Assembly (NCBI GenBank): GCA_038245435.1
Contig: JBBRSL010000007.1
Location: 1 to 34,267 of the forward strand
From: JBBRSL01 sp038245435
Lineage (GTDB): Bacteria > Patescibacteriota > Saccharimonadia > Saccharimonadales > CAIOMD01
Reading direction: 5' to 3'
DNA length: 34,267 nucleotides
Shown in pieces: positions 5,883 through 13,563 of the stretch (positions within the stretch are counted from its first letter, which is position 1; the number at the start of each line of letters is the position of its first letter). The translations under genes were made by a program, and so were the position numbers. Under the pieces are notes generated by a model that was given only the letters and a program-made list of their open reading frames with translations, searched no databases and was not told the DNA's origin.

Positions 5883-7762
5883 TAATTATCGCTCTCCAGG
5901 TACCAGCCCCCGAAATCTATGATTGCAGGCGCTGCCGTCGCGTTATTAGTAATCCAATGCATTGGTGCTAAAAAGGTTGTTGTAGCCGGAATGTTTGCAC
6001 TGAGCGAGCCGCTCGTTTGCGCACCAGTAGAGATATTAGTAACACGGTAGCCGACAGAACTTCCATTTGGCGCTGAAAATAGTATGAGCTCGTACAAACT
6101 AGTAGTATTTACAGGGAAGCTAGCCCCAAGGTTAGCGACTGTTGGCGCCGTACCGGTAATGTTGTTAATAACATTCCAGTTCCCTGTGTTAGCATTTATG
6201 GCCATTCCAATCCTGCCCGGAGTCGTACTAGTCGTTGGATCAACGTTCGTGGGAGCAGTTATTACATCAGCAAGTCCCACAAATGCACGGTTACCAGCTG
6301 CTAGGGTGCTTGTGCCAAAGCGAGCTGTGTAAAAGAAGCCCCCAAGCCCGGCTGCGTTGCCTCTCCATACCTGGAGTGTACTCTGACGATTTGAGGCAAC
6401 AGTACCAGCAGTGTTGCCTGAGCTGAACGTCGCACGACGAGTGGAAGTCAAAAGATTAGTAGTCGTTGGTGTGGGGTTAGCTGCAGTTCCAACATTTGTA
6501 AAAGTTGAGCCGATACACGAGATGAAAGAAGTAAGCACGGCACCACCCGCAGGCGTACACCATGAAACACGGTTAAAGCCAAGGTGCGGTTGAAGTGGCG
6601 TATCAACACCAGACGGGCCGACAAATTTCGGCATAATTTTACCTGCGATATCCTTAGCATAAATTCGTAGATTTCCAGCTGAGGGTGCAGCTGGGTCAGT
6701 TTGAGCAGCAAGTTGTAGACCACCCGATTGTACATCTATGCCAATATCCCATCCTGTTGCAACTTCAACACCATAGCTGTTTCCTGCCCCAGCGCCAGCA
6801 CCCTCGAGCTTTAAGCCGTATGAATTTACTCCACTTGCCGCCGCAACTGCCTCGACAATGCGCATGCCGCTCCAAATACCTCCCGTTGTTGTACCAGGTG
6901 TATAGTCAATGCGCATCCCTGCTGCCTCTACCGCCGCCGCGCCGCCCTTATACTTAAGGCTCAGCCCATTAACACCAGCGACTGTGACGCCGCTAGAGGC
7001 AGTGTTATCAATAACGAGCTGATCGGCTGTAGGCACATTGGTTCCCGAATTTACATTCAGTGATCCAGCAGTAGTCGTGGTCGTTCCAAATTTACCAAGC
7101 GTAATACTTGATGCATTGCTTGAACCGAGCGATAGGCTTCCGCTTGTACCGCTATCAATATTTAGCGGTTGACTCGATGCACTTTGTATTGAATTAGCGC
7201 TAGCCGCACTAAACGTTAGGTTGCTTGAAGTAAATGTATTGCCGTTATACGTACCACCCACAGTCGCATTACCAGAAATATTCACAAAGCCAGTTTGTTG
7301 GGAGCTTGGACTCAACTGTACGTAGCCAGCAGAATTTATGCCACCTAACTTATCGCTGTTGAAGGCATACGGTGCCGCTGTAAGCATGACACGCGGTGAC
7401 ATTTCTGCGTCCGCGCCAACTTTAATGCCGAGGTAAAGTGTGCCTGAATTAAAATCAACACTGCCTGGTAGTGCCGTGGTATCACCGAGTGACGTTTGGA
7501 ATATACCGTCAGTGACCGTAACGCTCTTTGTTTCTGTCCAAACATTTGAACCTCCACTGGCAACCGTATAAAGACTAAAAACAATACTGTAGCTACCATT
7601 CGTTAGATTGGTGCCGTCAGGATTTGTGAGCTTACCCTGGAAATTAATAAACGGGTTAATTGCAGCTTGCGTGTGGTGTGTTTGAACATAAAAGGAAAGG
7701 AAAAATACGGCAAGAAAAATTGGTACCAAATACAAACTTTTCCACACGGCTTTTTGTTTCAC
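5882..7762 (-). CDS. Secreted tail-fibre-like surface protein
   Basis: This 626-residue protein has a signal or anchor sequence (residues 1-33). Next is a domain beginning INPFINFQGKLTNPDG that ends around MSPRVMLTAAPYAFN (about 35-130); it is known from many bacterial surface and fibre proteins. A long Ser/Thr/Gly/Asn-rich region (about 140-390) follows, typical of beta-helical shafts. The C-terminal domain (about 395-626) contains GGFFYTARFG, NRAFVGLAD, GRIGMAINANTGNW and the end GGWYLESDN, which resembles C-terminal domains of phage tail-fibre and bacterial adhesin proteins. It has two cysteines close together (about 400-420). The likely role is adhesion at the cell surface. The start is GTG, with TACAAT 6 nt before it. 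It is coupled to the downstream small membrane protein. Confidence 0.75.
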   Translation of the reverse strand: MKQKAVWKSLYLVPIFLAVFFLSFYVQTHHTQAAINPFINFQGKLTNPDGTNLTNGSYSIVFSLYTVASGGSNVWTETKSVTVTDGIFQTSLGDTTALPGSVDFNSGTLYLGIKVGADAEMSPRVMLTAAPYAFNSDKLGGINSAGYVQLSPSSQQTGFVNISGNATVGGTYNGNTFTSSNLTFSAASANSIQSASSQPLNIDSGTSGSLSLGSSNASSITLGKFGTTTTTAGSLNVNSGTNVPTADQLVIDNTASSGVTVAGVNGLSLKYKGGAAAVEAAGMRIDYTPGTTTGGIWSGMRIVEAVAAASGVNSYGLKLEGAGAGAGNSYGVEVATGWDIGIDVQSGGLQLAAQTDPAAPSAGNLRIYAKDIAGKIMPKFVGPSGVDTPLQPHLGFNRVSWCTPAGGAVLTSFISCIGSTFTNVGTAANPTPTTTNLLTSTRRATFSSGNTAGTVASNRQSTLQVWRGNAAGLGGFFYTARFGTSTLAAGNRAFVGLADVITAPTNVDPTTSTTPGRIGMAINANTGNWNVINNITGTAPTVANLGASFPVNTTSLYELILFSAPNGSSVGYRVTNISTGAQTSGSLSANIPATTTFLAPMHWITNNATAAPAIIDFGGWYLESDN

Positions 7763-7768
7763 GCTTTA

Positions 7769-7774
7769 ATTGTA
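7769..7774 (-). promoter_or_regulatory. -10 box of the fibre-like gene
   Basis: TACAAT lies 6 nt before the GTG start at 7762. There is no Shine-Dalgarno sequence, so the mRNA is probably leaderless. Confidence 0.45.
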
Positions 7775-7831
7775 CGCTTTTATCTGATAATGCTCAAGCT
7801 TCAACTGGGGTAGGTTAAATTGCCATCGATG

Positions 7832-8980
7832 CTAGGTTTTTGAGGTTTTTTTACCACCAGAAGTTGGTTTTTTTGGGGCCTTTTTCTTGGTTTTGGCTGA
7901 GGCCTTTTTTGAAGGTTTTTTGGTAGTTTTTTTATTCTTCTTCAAAATAACATGTACTTCTTTTATTTCACTTTCAGACGGTTGAAACTCTGAAGCAATA
8001 GCCATAGCAATAACATCATTAGCTATGGGTGCCACCTTAGGTTCTTTTTTAACCTTTTTAACTCTAGAGAATAGTTTCTTGCGGTTTTTAATTAGCAATC
8101 GAGCGTATCGATAAACGAAAAATAGCAGTGTTGGGATAGCAAACAACAGAAGAATAAAAATCGGTGGTACATACCAAAAGTATAATTGTGATTGTTTAAT
8201 TGACTCAGAGCCATCTACACGAAAACTCAAAACCTGCTTGAGTTTTTGAGGAAGCCACAAGAACCTCGTTTGAGTAAGTGAAATGGTTGAATTAAGTTCT
8301 TTACCGGGCAGTAAGGGCTGCGAGCCGGTATTCGCAACACCATTTGCAACCGTTTGTCCGCTGCTTGTCGTGACTATGACCGAAGCTCTTGGGGTCACGT
8401 GGGTATTGCCCGTATTGCTAAAAGCTAGTTTTATACTGCTTGGTAATTTAAAAATATTTTGGTTACTATTCAGTACTTTGGCTTCAACATTTCGCCGCTC
8501 ACCGCCAAGCTTTATGATAAAAATACTTATGCTAATCTGGGACGTATAGGCTGCTTGCTGCCCAGCTTTGGGTTTTTGGCTCAGCACCAGTGAAGCGTAA
8601 TGGCCACCCGGCGCAAGTTCGGGCGTATTAGTGACGTTGACTTCAAGAATAGTCATACCTTTTGCTGCTGCCGTAAAATCTGTGCTGGATAGCTTGACTG
8701 CCTGTTCTAGCGTCGGATCAATATCGCCCGAGGGTACTAATTTACCACTGACTTCGTCAATGCCTTTAAGTTCAGCAAGTAAATCAATGTTCGAAGCATA
8801 GGTATTTGTTATGGCAATCTGCGTCTTTTCAACCGTGTTCACATCAGATAACTCAACGTTAATAAAAGCCGGTGTGACACTCAGCTGATTTGGTGGTTGT
8901 GCCAAAACTGGTACACCAACAACGGCCTGGGCTAGCAAAAACGCAACAAACGCAAAACTAAGAATCTTTATCTTGATCAT
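7832..8980 (-). CDS. DUF916/WxL-interacting-like membrane-anchored protein with lysine-rich tail
   Basis: This 382-residue protein has a signal peptide ending near QA/VLAQ (residues 1-27). A beta-sandwich domain follows that starts NQLSVTPAFINVELSDVN and includes LAPGGHYASLVLSQ (about 30-140). A second sandwich has KLAFSNTGNTHVTPRASV (about 185-260), then a membrane segment near 270-295. The cytoplasmic tail ends in about 35 residues of Lys-rich sequence (KKTTKKPSKKASAKTKKK). The layout of two extracellular sandwiches, one membrane segment and a cytoplasmic tail matches the DUF916/DUF3324 proteins that accompany WxL surface proteins in Firmicutes. It is paralogous to the upstream gene (shared FxNTGNTxVxP) and overlaps it by 23 bp, so the two likely act together. 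Confidence 0.7.
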   Translation of the reverse strand: MIKIKILSFAFVAFLLAQAVVGVPVLAQPPNQLSVTPAFINVELSDVNTVEKTQIAITNTYASNIDLLAELKGIDEVSGKLVPSGDIDPTLEQAVKLSSTDFTAAAKGMTILEVNVTNTPELAPGGHYASLVLSQKPKAGQQAAYTSQISISIFIIKLGGERRNVEAKVLNSNQNIFKLPSSIKLAFSNTGNTHVTPRASVIVTTSSGQTVANGVANTGSQPLLPGKELNSTISLTQTRFLWLPQKLKQVLSFRVDGSESIKQSQLYFWYVPPIFILLLFAIPTLLFFVYRYARLLIKNRKKLFSRVKKVKKEPKVAPIANDVIAMAIASEFQPSESEIKEVHVILKKNKKTTKKPSKKASAKTKKKAPKKPTSGGKKTSKT

Positions 8981-10040
8981 GGCTCGGTTTTTTTGATGTG
9001 CCTTTTCGTTTTATGGCCTTAAAACTGCCTCTGAATAACGAGATTATGCCAGCGATAATAAGCCCTGCAACGACAGCTATGCCTATGAGAATTTTCCATG
9101 GAATCACCCAGAAGCCTACCTCGCCAGTTACTGGGACATCACGCGTTCCATCATCATAAATAGCAACAACCTTGGCAACGTAGCGGCCTATTCTAATATC
9201 GTTGATATGTGCCCAGTTCCAAGTGAGGCTTTTTGTACTTTGCGTGGCAGAAATCTCTCTATTCTCATAATGAGGAAACCCACTTTTCCACTCAATGGTT
9301 AATGTCCTCGTCGTTCCGGGCAAAATATAACCACCACTGGGATTAATCGGTAATGCTTCGATTGGAGTAGTATCCGTTGCGAGACGTTGAATAAATAGGT
9401 TACCTGTTGGGCGCACAAGCGTGTTACCGGTATTTTTAAAAGTTACCTTAAAAGTTGCAGGTAAATACTCATAAACCTGTTTTTCTGATTTAACCTGCGC
9501 TATTTCGAATTTTCGAACAGCACCTGGCTTATCAACGCTTAGTAGTGTAAAGACCGCTACAGAGCCCTGTATTGTGGCAGCACCATTAGCTGGAGCCGTT
9601 GTTGACTGTCGTGAAACCGTAACTGCAAAACTATACGAAAACCCAGCCGTTGATGGAGTGTTGATATTTATACGTTGCGTAAACCATTCACCGGCCTTTA
9701 ATGTGAATGTCGGATTATCAAAAGTTACAAAATCCTTAACTTCACTCGGTTCACTGGTACCTAGGTTAACCTCACCGGTTGTATCGCTCACACTAAACGT
9801 GCGAAGACCCATTTTAAGATCTTCTGTCTTGGTGTTTGTATTGCGAATTCGGAGTTCGAGTGTCGATTGCTCACCAGGCTTTACGGTAGCCACAAGTGGT
9901 GAAGGAGTAACTTGAAGCGAGAAGCCACCTTTATCCTCTTGCGCTTGTACTGGTATGCATATAAATGTTGCCAGTAATACTGCACCCATTAGTATGGCTG
10001 CAAAACGAGATATTACTGTTTGTTGTTTTCCTTTTAACAC
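8958..10040 (-). CDS. DUF916/WxL-interacting-like membrane-anchored protein
   Basis: This 360-residue protein has a signal peptide (about 1-33, ending VQAQ). A first sandwich, FSLQVTPSPLVATVKPGE through AGEWFTQRININTPSTAGFS (about 38-145), is followed by a second with KVTFKNTGNTLVRPTGNLF. A C-terminal membrane segment (about 312-335) leads to a short basic tail. The order matches the next gene and DUF916-type proteins, which bind peptidoglycan and WxL proteins in gram-positives. The start is GTG. Its promoter box is embedded in a perfect inverted repeat only 9 nt upstream. I infer that this protein and its neighbour tether the two secreted WxL-like proteins encoded just upstream. Confidence 0.72.
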   Translation of the reverse strand: MLKGKQQTVISRFAAILMGAVLLATFICIPVQAQEDKGGFSLQVTPSPLVATVKPGEQSTLELRIRNTNTKTEDLKMGLRTFSVSDTTGEVNLGTSEPSEVKDFVTFDNPTFTLKAGEWFTQRININTPSTAGFSYSFAVTVSRQSTTAPANGAATIQGSVAVFTLLSVDKPGAVRKFEIAQVKSEKQVYEYLPATFKVTFKNTGNTLVRPTGNLFIQRLATDTTPIEALPINPSGGYILPGTTRTLTIEWKSGFPHYENREISATQSTKSLTWNWAHINDIRIGRYVAKVVAIYDDGTRDVPVTGEVGFWVIPWKILIGIAVVAGLIIAGIISLFRGSFKAIKRKGTSKKPSHDQDKDS

Positions 10041-10041
10041 G

Positions 10042-10059
10042 TTGGTATAAGTATACCAA
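10042..10059 (-). promoter_or_regulatory. -10 box inside a perfect palindrome
   Basis: TTGGTATA-AG-TATACCAA is an 8+8 bp perfect inverted repeat. It contains the TATACT box (10050-10055, minus) 9 nt before the GTG start at 10040. It could be a regulator site or simple dyad overlap of the promoter. TTTGGTATACT also occurs at the recA promoter. Confidence 0.5.
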
Positions 10060-10094
10060 AGAGGCTACAGGTTATATACGGTGTAATAGATATC

Positions 10095-11129
10095 TTAGAA
10101 TAATCCGGCACCGACAACAGTGATAGTGTCGGTATAGTCAGCTGCACCAGGAGTAATTGCACTGATAGCTGCATTGTTTGTAAGCGTAAGAACAGCTGTT
10201 TGCGCAGTACCAGTACTCGTTGCAAGGCCACGGAGTGTCGTATCAAGACCACCACCAGTAGAAGCACCGCCAACGAATGCCGCAGCAACCGTTATGGTGC
10301 CTGTACCAGCAACTTGTGATTGTGTAACACCAGTGTTATAGCCTTCTGTGCCAGCGACAAGGGTGCTGTTTGTGCCGGGGGTCGTAGATGCAATTGTTTT
10401 AGGTGCTGTTGCTGAGAATAAACCAGTATTACTGTCTTTTGCCCATACGGTCCAACCATTTTTAGCATTTGTGTTAACGGTCGCTGTTCGAGCCGTTGCA
10501 CTCGAGGCAACTGAGCCAGTCGAAAGAGCTAGTGAATCAGTATTGCCACTAAGTGCAAAACTAAATGATTGCGGAACAGTAGCAGAGACCACAATTTGAT
10601 CATCGGTAACACTTGCAGTTGAGAAATTGGCTGAATCAATTGTAGTAGGAACAGAGTCACGAGTCGTGATGGTACCTGAATTGTTGTTACTAGCCGCTGC
10701 TGAAATAGATAGTGCAGCCGTATTAGTCCAGTTAAAGCAGTAGAGTATACCGACTGTAAGGTCAGTGCTTGGGAACGTGACAACCTGACCAGCAGCAGCA
10801 GTTGCGGTGCCAATTCCAGGCCATGCCGTACCAGTTGCAGGCCATGCAAGGTTAGTTGTGTTAACAACCCAGTTACCCACTGTCGTATTGACCGTATAAC
10901 CAGTCGGGAACGAAACTTGGACTGAAGCTTCAGTTGCAACAGTAGTCGCTTTTGCGCAAACCGTACCAGTTGTTGCGGTACTAGTTTTCATTCTGTCGAA
11001 GCGCACAAACGTATTCGTAAGTGATGCAGCTGAGGCAAAGCCACGAGCAGCCAATATCATTGCTATAATCGATGCTGCAAATAATACAGCCGTAATAGCA
11101 GGGGTAATTTTTATCTGTTTAACTTGCAT
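10095..11129 (-). CDS. WxL-like secreted surface protein (probable major form)
   Basis: This 344-residue protein has a signal peptide (about 1-36, ending FASAAS) and no membrane anchor. It is extremely rich in Thr, Ala, Ser, Val and Gly and poor in charged residues. Its last ~190 residues match those of the next gene upstream: SFSF, then VNTNAKNGWTVWAKDSNTGL, TEGYN, and a final DYTDTITVVGAGLF. Ending a sandwich domain with DY(T/S)DTIT and a terminal Phe is a WxL-like plan, although the W-x-L motif itself is not clear. It has its own consensus-like promoter and a strong Shine-Dalgarno sequence, unlike its neighbours, so it is probably the abundant structural protein of this locus. Confidence 0.7.
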   Translation of the reverse strand: MQVKQIKITPAITAVLFAASIIAMILAARGFASAASLTNTFVRFDRMKTSTATTGTVCAKATTVATEASVQVSFPTGYTVNTTVGNWVVNTTNLAWPATGTAWPGIGTATAAAGQVVTFPSTDLTVGILYCFNWTNTAALSISAAASNNNSGTITTRDSVPTTIDSANFSTASVTDDQIVVSATVPQSFSFALSGNTDSLALSTGSVASSATARTATVNTNAKNGWTVWAKDSNTGLFSATAPKTIASTTPGTNSTLVAGTEGYNTGVTQSQVAGTGTITVAAAFVGGASTGGGLDTTLRGLATSTGTAQTAVLTLTNNAAISAITPGAADYTDTITVVGAGLF

Positions 11130-11140
11130 TTCTATTTTAT

Positions 11141-11146
11141 CTCCTT
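11141..11146 (-). promoter_or_regulatory. Strong Shine-Dalgarno of the 344-residue surface protein
   Basis: AAGGAG on the minus strand lies 11 nt before the ATG at 11129. It is one of few strong ribosome sites in the window. Confidence 0.7.
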
Positions 11147-11184
11147 GTTAGCTTCGATTTTTGTTACGCAGGTAATTAGGTTCT

Positions 11185-11214
11185 ATTATGCAATAACCAT
11201 AAGAGTAAAAGCAA
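11185..11214 (-). promoter_or_regulatory. Promoter of the 344-residue surface protein
   Basis: TTGCTT (11209-11214), an 18-bp spacer and CATAAT (11185-11190) lie on the minus strand, giving a leader of about 50 nt that carries the Shine-Dalgarno. Confidence 0.5.
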
Positions 11215-11231
11215 GGATAAAATTCTTGTAC

Positions 11232-12284
11232 TTAAAAAGTCATAGCCGCGACAAAAGTAATCGTATCGCTATAGTCTGTTGCGCTTGAGGTGATGGCATC
11301 CGCTTTTGCCATAAGTCTGACTGTAGCGGTACCATTATTGATCGGTGCCGAACTAACAAGTATGTTCTGTAGAGCTACTGTAAGTGCTCCGACATTGTTA
11401 GTCGCGCCATTAAAAGGTGCTTGAGCCGATAGTGGCCCGCCTGAAGTCTGGCCAGTTGCTATCACCTGCGCACCGTAGCCTTTTGCTACCGCCGCTAAGT
11501 CAGCTGTTGCAGAAGCAATACTAGAGCCGGCGAGTGCACTCGTAAGCCCTGCATTCTTACTCTTCCCATATATAACACCGCCACTCGTTGCATTAGTGCT
11601 AACCACCAATGAAGCGTCTGCATCACCATTGAATACCGTACCTGCCGACAGTCCACTAAACCCGACTGGGAACGGCGGTGTGGCAGTCAGGGTTGTTGCA
11701 ATACTAAAGCTTAGGCTCGTTGCAACTGTCGCGGCGCTCGCCGTAGGGCCAAAGGCGCTTTCGGTAAAGTTTCCTTGCATAGCTTTGACTTTTACTTGAT
11801 AGGTCGTCGATGGACTTAAGCCAAGAATCAAGAAACCGCTCGCCCCGCCCCAAGAAGCATACGTTTGATAGTTAGCGATACTTAGGCTTGAGCCAATACT
11901 ATTGTCTGTTTGTACATAATTAGTAGTGACAAAACCGTCGCTACTGATGGCAATGAGGTACTTTGCATCTGTTGGATTGTTACCTGTGGCTAGAACAAGT
12001 TTTAGCTGATTGTAGTAGCTGCTCGGATTTGTCAGCGCCGGTGCTGGTGGAACGTTTGCGTTTTGGGTTGGAACCTCACCGCTTTTATTCGTGTAGGTTG
12101 TTGATGTTTGCGTGCTACCGTTTTGCGTACCTGATACTCCATCAAGTTTATAATTAGTGCTTGACGAAGTGCCCCCGCCAGTACCGAAGTCATATGATTT
12201 TAACGTGTAATTTGAACTTGATGGCACAGCACTAAAAAGACCTAGAAGGCCACCAATTGCGAGTAGTTTTAACGTCCCAAACAT
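11232..12284 (-). CDS. WxL-like secreted protein with fibronectin type III-like domain
   Basis: The protein has about 350 residues from the ATG at 12284. A GTG at 12290 is possible but lies only 3 nt after the promoter box. A short hydrophobic signal (about 1-20) is followed by a repeat-like YTLKSYDFGTGGG...NYKLDG segment. A fibronectin-III-like domain comes next (about 75-185, with GLSPSTTYQVKVKAMQGN). The C-terminal WxL-like domain (about 190-350) carries VVSTNATSGGVIYGKSKNAGL, AKGYG and the terminal DYSDTITFVAAMTF. The C-terminal domain is homologous to that of the 344-residue protein. It is probably a less abundant, adhesive member of the same surface complex. Confidence 0.7.
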   Translation of the reverse strand: MFGTLKLLAIGGLLGLFSAVPSSSNYTLKSYDFGTGGGTSSSTNYKLDGVSGTQNGSTQTSTTYTNKSGEVPTQNANVPPAPALTNPSSYYNQLKLVLATGNNPTDAKYLIAISSDGFVTTNYVQTDNSIGSSLSIANYQTYASWGGASGFLILGLSPSTTYQVKVKAMQGNFTESAFGPTASAATVATSLSFSIATTLTATPPFPVGFSGLSAGTVFNGDADASLVVSTNATSGGVIYGKSKNAGLTSALAGSSIASATADLAAVAKGYGAQVIATGQTSGGPLSAQAPFNGATNNVGALTVALQNILVSSAPINNGTATVRLMAKADAITSSATDYSDTITFVAAMTF

Positions 12285-12293
12285 AACCACTGT

Positions 12294-12299
12294 ATTGTA
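12294..12299 (-). promoter_or_regulatory. -10 box of the FN3/WxL-like gene
   Basis: TACAAT lies 9 nt before the ATG at 12284, in the short gap after the upstream stop codon. No Shine-Dalgarno is present. Confidence 0.45.
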
Positions 12300-12305
12300 T
12301 CAGGT

Positions 12306-13283
12306 CTAGCGACTGCTTGATTTTTTCTTTTTCTTTTTGGCTGCTATTTTTATTGACGATTTTTTATTGTGAATATGTATTTGGTGCAGATGGCCAAGCG
12401 CAAATGTACCAATTGCGGTTATAGAAAGTAGCGCTGCAACCGCAAGCACGCTGAGTGTAACGGTGGTTCCATCGATAATTGGTGAAGGTGGTTCTGAAAT
12501 AATTTTTTTAGCTATAGCGCCCTTTACGTCAGAAAACGGAATAAATATATCTGACGTGTTTCCACTTTTATCTTTTACTTTTACCTCTGCCTTATAGCTA
12601 TTTTTTTGCTTATACACGTGGCTAAACGTATACGTTCCGGGCTCACTCACGTTTTTACTATCAGACTTACCGTCGCCCCATTTAATGACGATTTCGTACG
12701 GCGTATCACCACCCTGAACAGTGATATCAATTGAAACTTCCCCAGTGCTTGATAGGATGCCAAAAGGCTGCGGGCTTGAAACTTGTAATGCCGGTGTAGC
12801 ACTTGCAGGTTTTTCGTTGGTTGCTGAGGGTGCACTTGTGGGAGTTGGAGCGGGTTGTGGTGGTTGTGGCGCTGGTGGTGGATTGTATATAAATTGTACG
12901 GCCTGGCCTTCGGGACCGTATACGTTTGCAATGTTTGAAGTCTTTGGAACGACCGAATTTACGCCGGGTTGCAAATTGATAGTGAGCGAAAAAGTGCCGT
13001 CAAACTGGCATGTTGTGGCGCCCAATAGCGAGCCCCCATTCCATAGCGATACAATAGCTGACGGAGTAATAATGCCACAGATACCAGTAATTGCGACCGG
13101 TGCATCAGAGGTGGTTATGCCTACAGTGTCAACCACAGAACTTACGGTCGGGATTTCGTATGGAACAGTGGCGGTAAGCACATAGCTCGAAGCAAAACTG
13201 GTAGTTGCCAAAAAGAGGGCTCCCAAAAGGCATACTATGAGCGCAACAACATATCGATTTTTACTTTTTAAAAGCGTTACCAT
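12306..13283 (-). CDS. Secreted Ig-like/PKD protein anchored by TM and polylysine tail
   Basis: This 325-residue protein has a signal peptide (about 1-32) and an Ig-like bacterial domain (about 33-130) with a likely disulfide (ITGICGI and ATTCQF). A Pro-rich linker (PPPAPQPPQPAPTP) leads to a PKD-type domain (about 175-250, VIKWGDGKSDS then TYTFSHVYKQ). One membrane segment follows (about 272-297), then a cytoplasmic tail with HQIHIH and seven consecutive Lys-rich positions (AAKKKKKKSSSR). It opens the surface locus and, like the 382-residue protein, combines an external sandwich fold with a very basic internal tail. It is probably a wall or host-facing structural protein, with no enzymatic motif. 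Confidence 0.72.
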   Translation of the reverse strand: MVTLLKSKNRYVVALIVCLLGALFLATTSFASSYVLTATVPYEIPTVSSVVDTVGITTSDAPVAITGICGIITPSAIVSLWNGGSLLGATTCQFDGTFSLTINLQPGVNSVVPKTSNIANVYGPEGQAVQFIYNPPPAPQPPQPAPTPTSAPSATNEKPASATPALQVSSPQPFGILSSTGEVSIDITVQGGDTPYEIVIKWGDGKSDSKNVSEPGTYTFSHVYKQKNSYKAEVKVKDKSGNTSDIFIPFSDVKGAIAKKIISEPPSPIIDGTTVTLSVLAVAALLSITAIGTFALGHLHQIHIHNKKSSIKIAAKKKKKKSSSR

Positions 13284-13293
13284 AATAAGTGGT

Positions 13294-13299
13294 AGTATA
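13294..13299 (-). promoter_or_regulatory. -10 box of the surface locus
   Basis: TATACT lies 10 nt before the ATG at 13283, so little or no leader is expected. Confidence 0.5.
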
Positions 13300-13336
13300 A
13301 CTTCTTTTTATATTTTTTAGGTAGTCTACTTATTAT

Positions 13337-13352
13337 CGTCAGTAAACTGACG
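13337..13352. promoter_or_regulatory. Perfect inverted repeat upstream of the surface locus
   Basis: CGTCAGT-AA-ACTGACG is a 7+7 bp perfect dyad with no T-run on either side. It lies about 40 nt upstream of the surface locus -10 box, so it could be an operator or activator site rather than a terminator. Confidence 0.4.
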
Positions 13353-13390
13353 AGTCAAAAGTTCAAAACACTTCATGCCGAGACCAATTC

Positions 13391-13414
13391 AAAAACCCAC
13401 CATATAGGTGGGTT
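13391..13414 (-). terminator. Terminator after tRNA-Pro
   Basis: On the minus strand, AACCCACC-TATAT-GGTGGGTT followed by T's lies 7 nt past the CCA of tRNA-Pro. Confidence 0.8.
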
Positions 13415-13421
13415 CATGAAT

Positions 13422-13497
13422 TGGTCGGGGTGAAAAGACTCGAACTTTCGACCTCACGGTCCCAAACCGCGCGCGCTACCAACTGCGCCACACCCCG
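13422..13497 (-). tRNA. tRNA-Pro(UGG)
   Basis: The acceptor is CGGGGTG/CACCCCG with the C1-G72 pair typical of tRNA-Pro. The anticodon loop TTTGGGA gives anticodon TGG. The D-loop AGTTGGTA and T-loop TTCGAGT are canonical, discriminator A is present and CCA is encoded. Confidence 0.96.
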
Positions 13498-13539
13498 CGA
13501 CCCGCGGGACGCATATTGTAAATTACAAATGCAAACATG

Positions 13540-13545
13540 ATTATA
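13540..13545 (-). promoter_or_regulatory. -10 box of tRNA-Pro
   Basis: TATAAT on the minus strand lies 42 nt upstream of the tRNA, between ymdB and tRNA-Pro. Confidence 0.45.
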
Positions 13546-13563
13546 CCCTGTTATACAAAAATA

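Noticed and set aside
12721..13185. 154-codon frame antisense to the PKD protein
   Set aside because: It is low-complexity shadow coding with no start signal; the minus-strand gene has a signal peptide and domains.
5882..13283. Prophage or phage-derived island
   Set aside because: Only the fibre-like C-terminal domain recalls phages. There is no capsid, portal, terminase, integrase or lysis gene, and base composition is unchanged.
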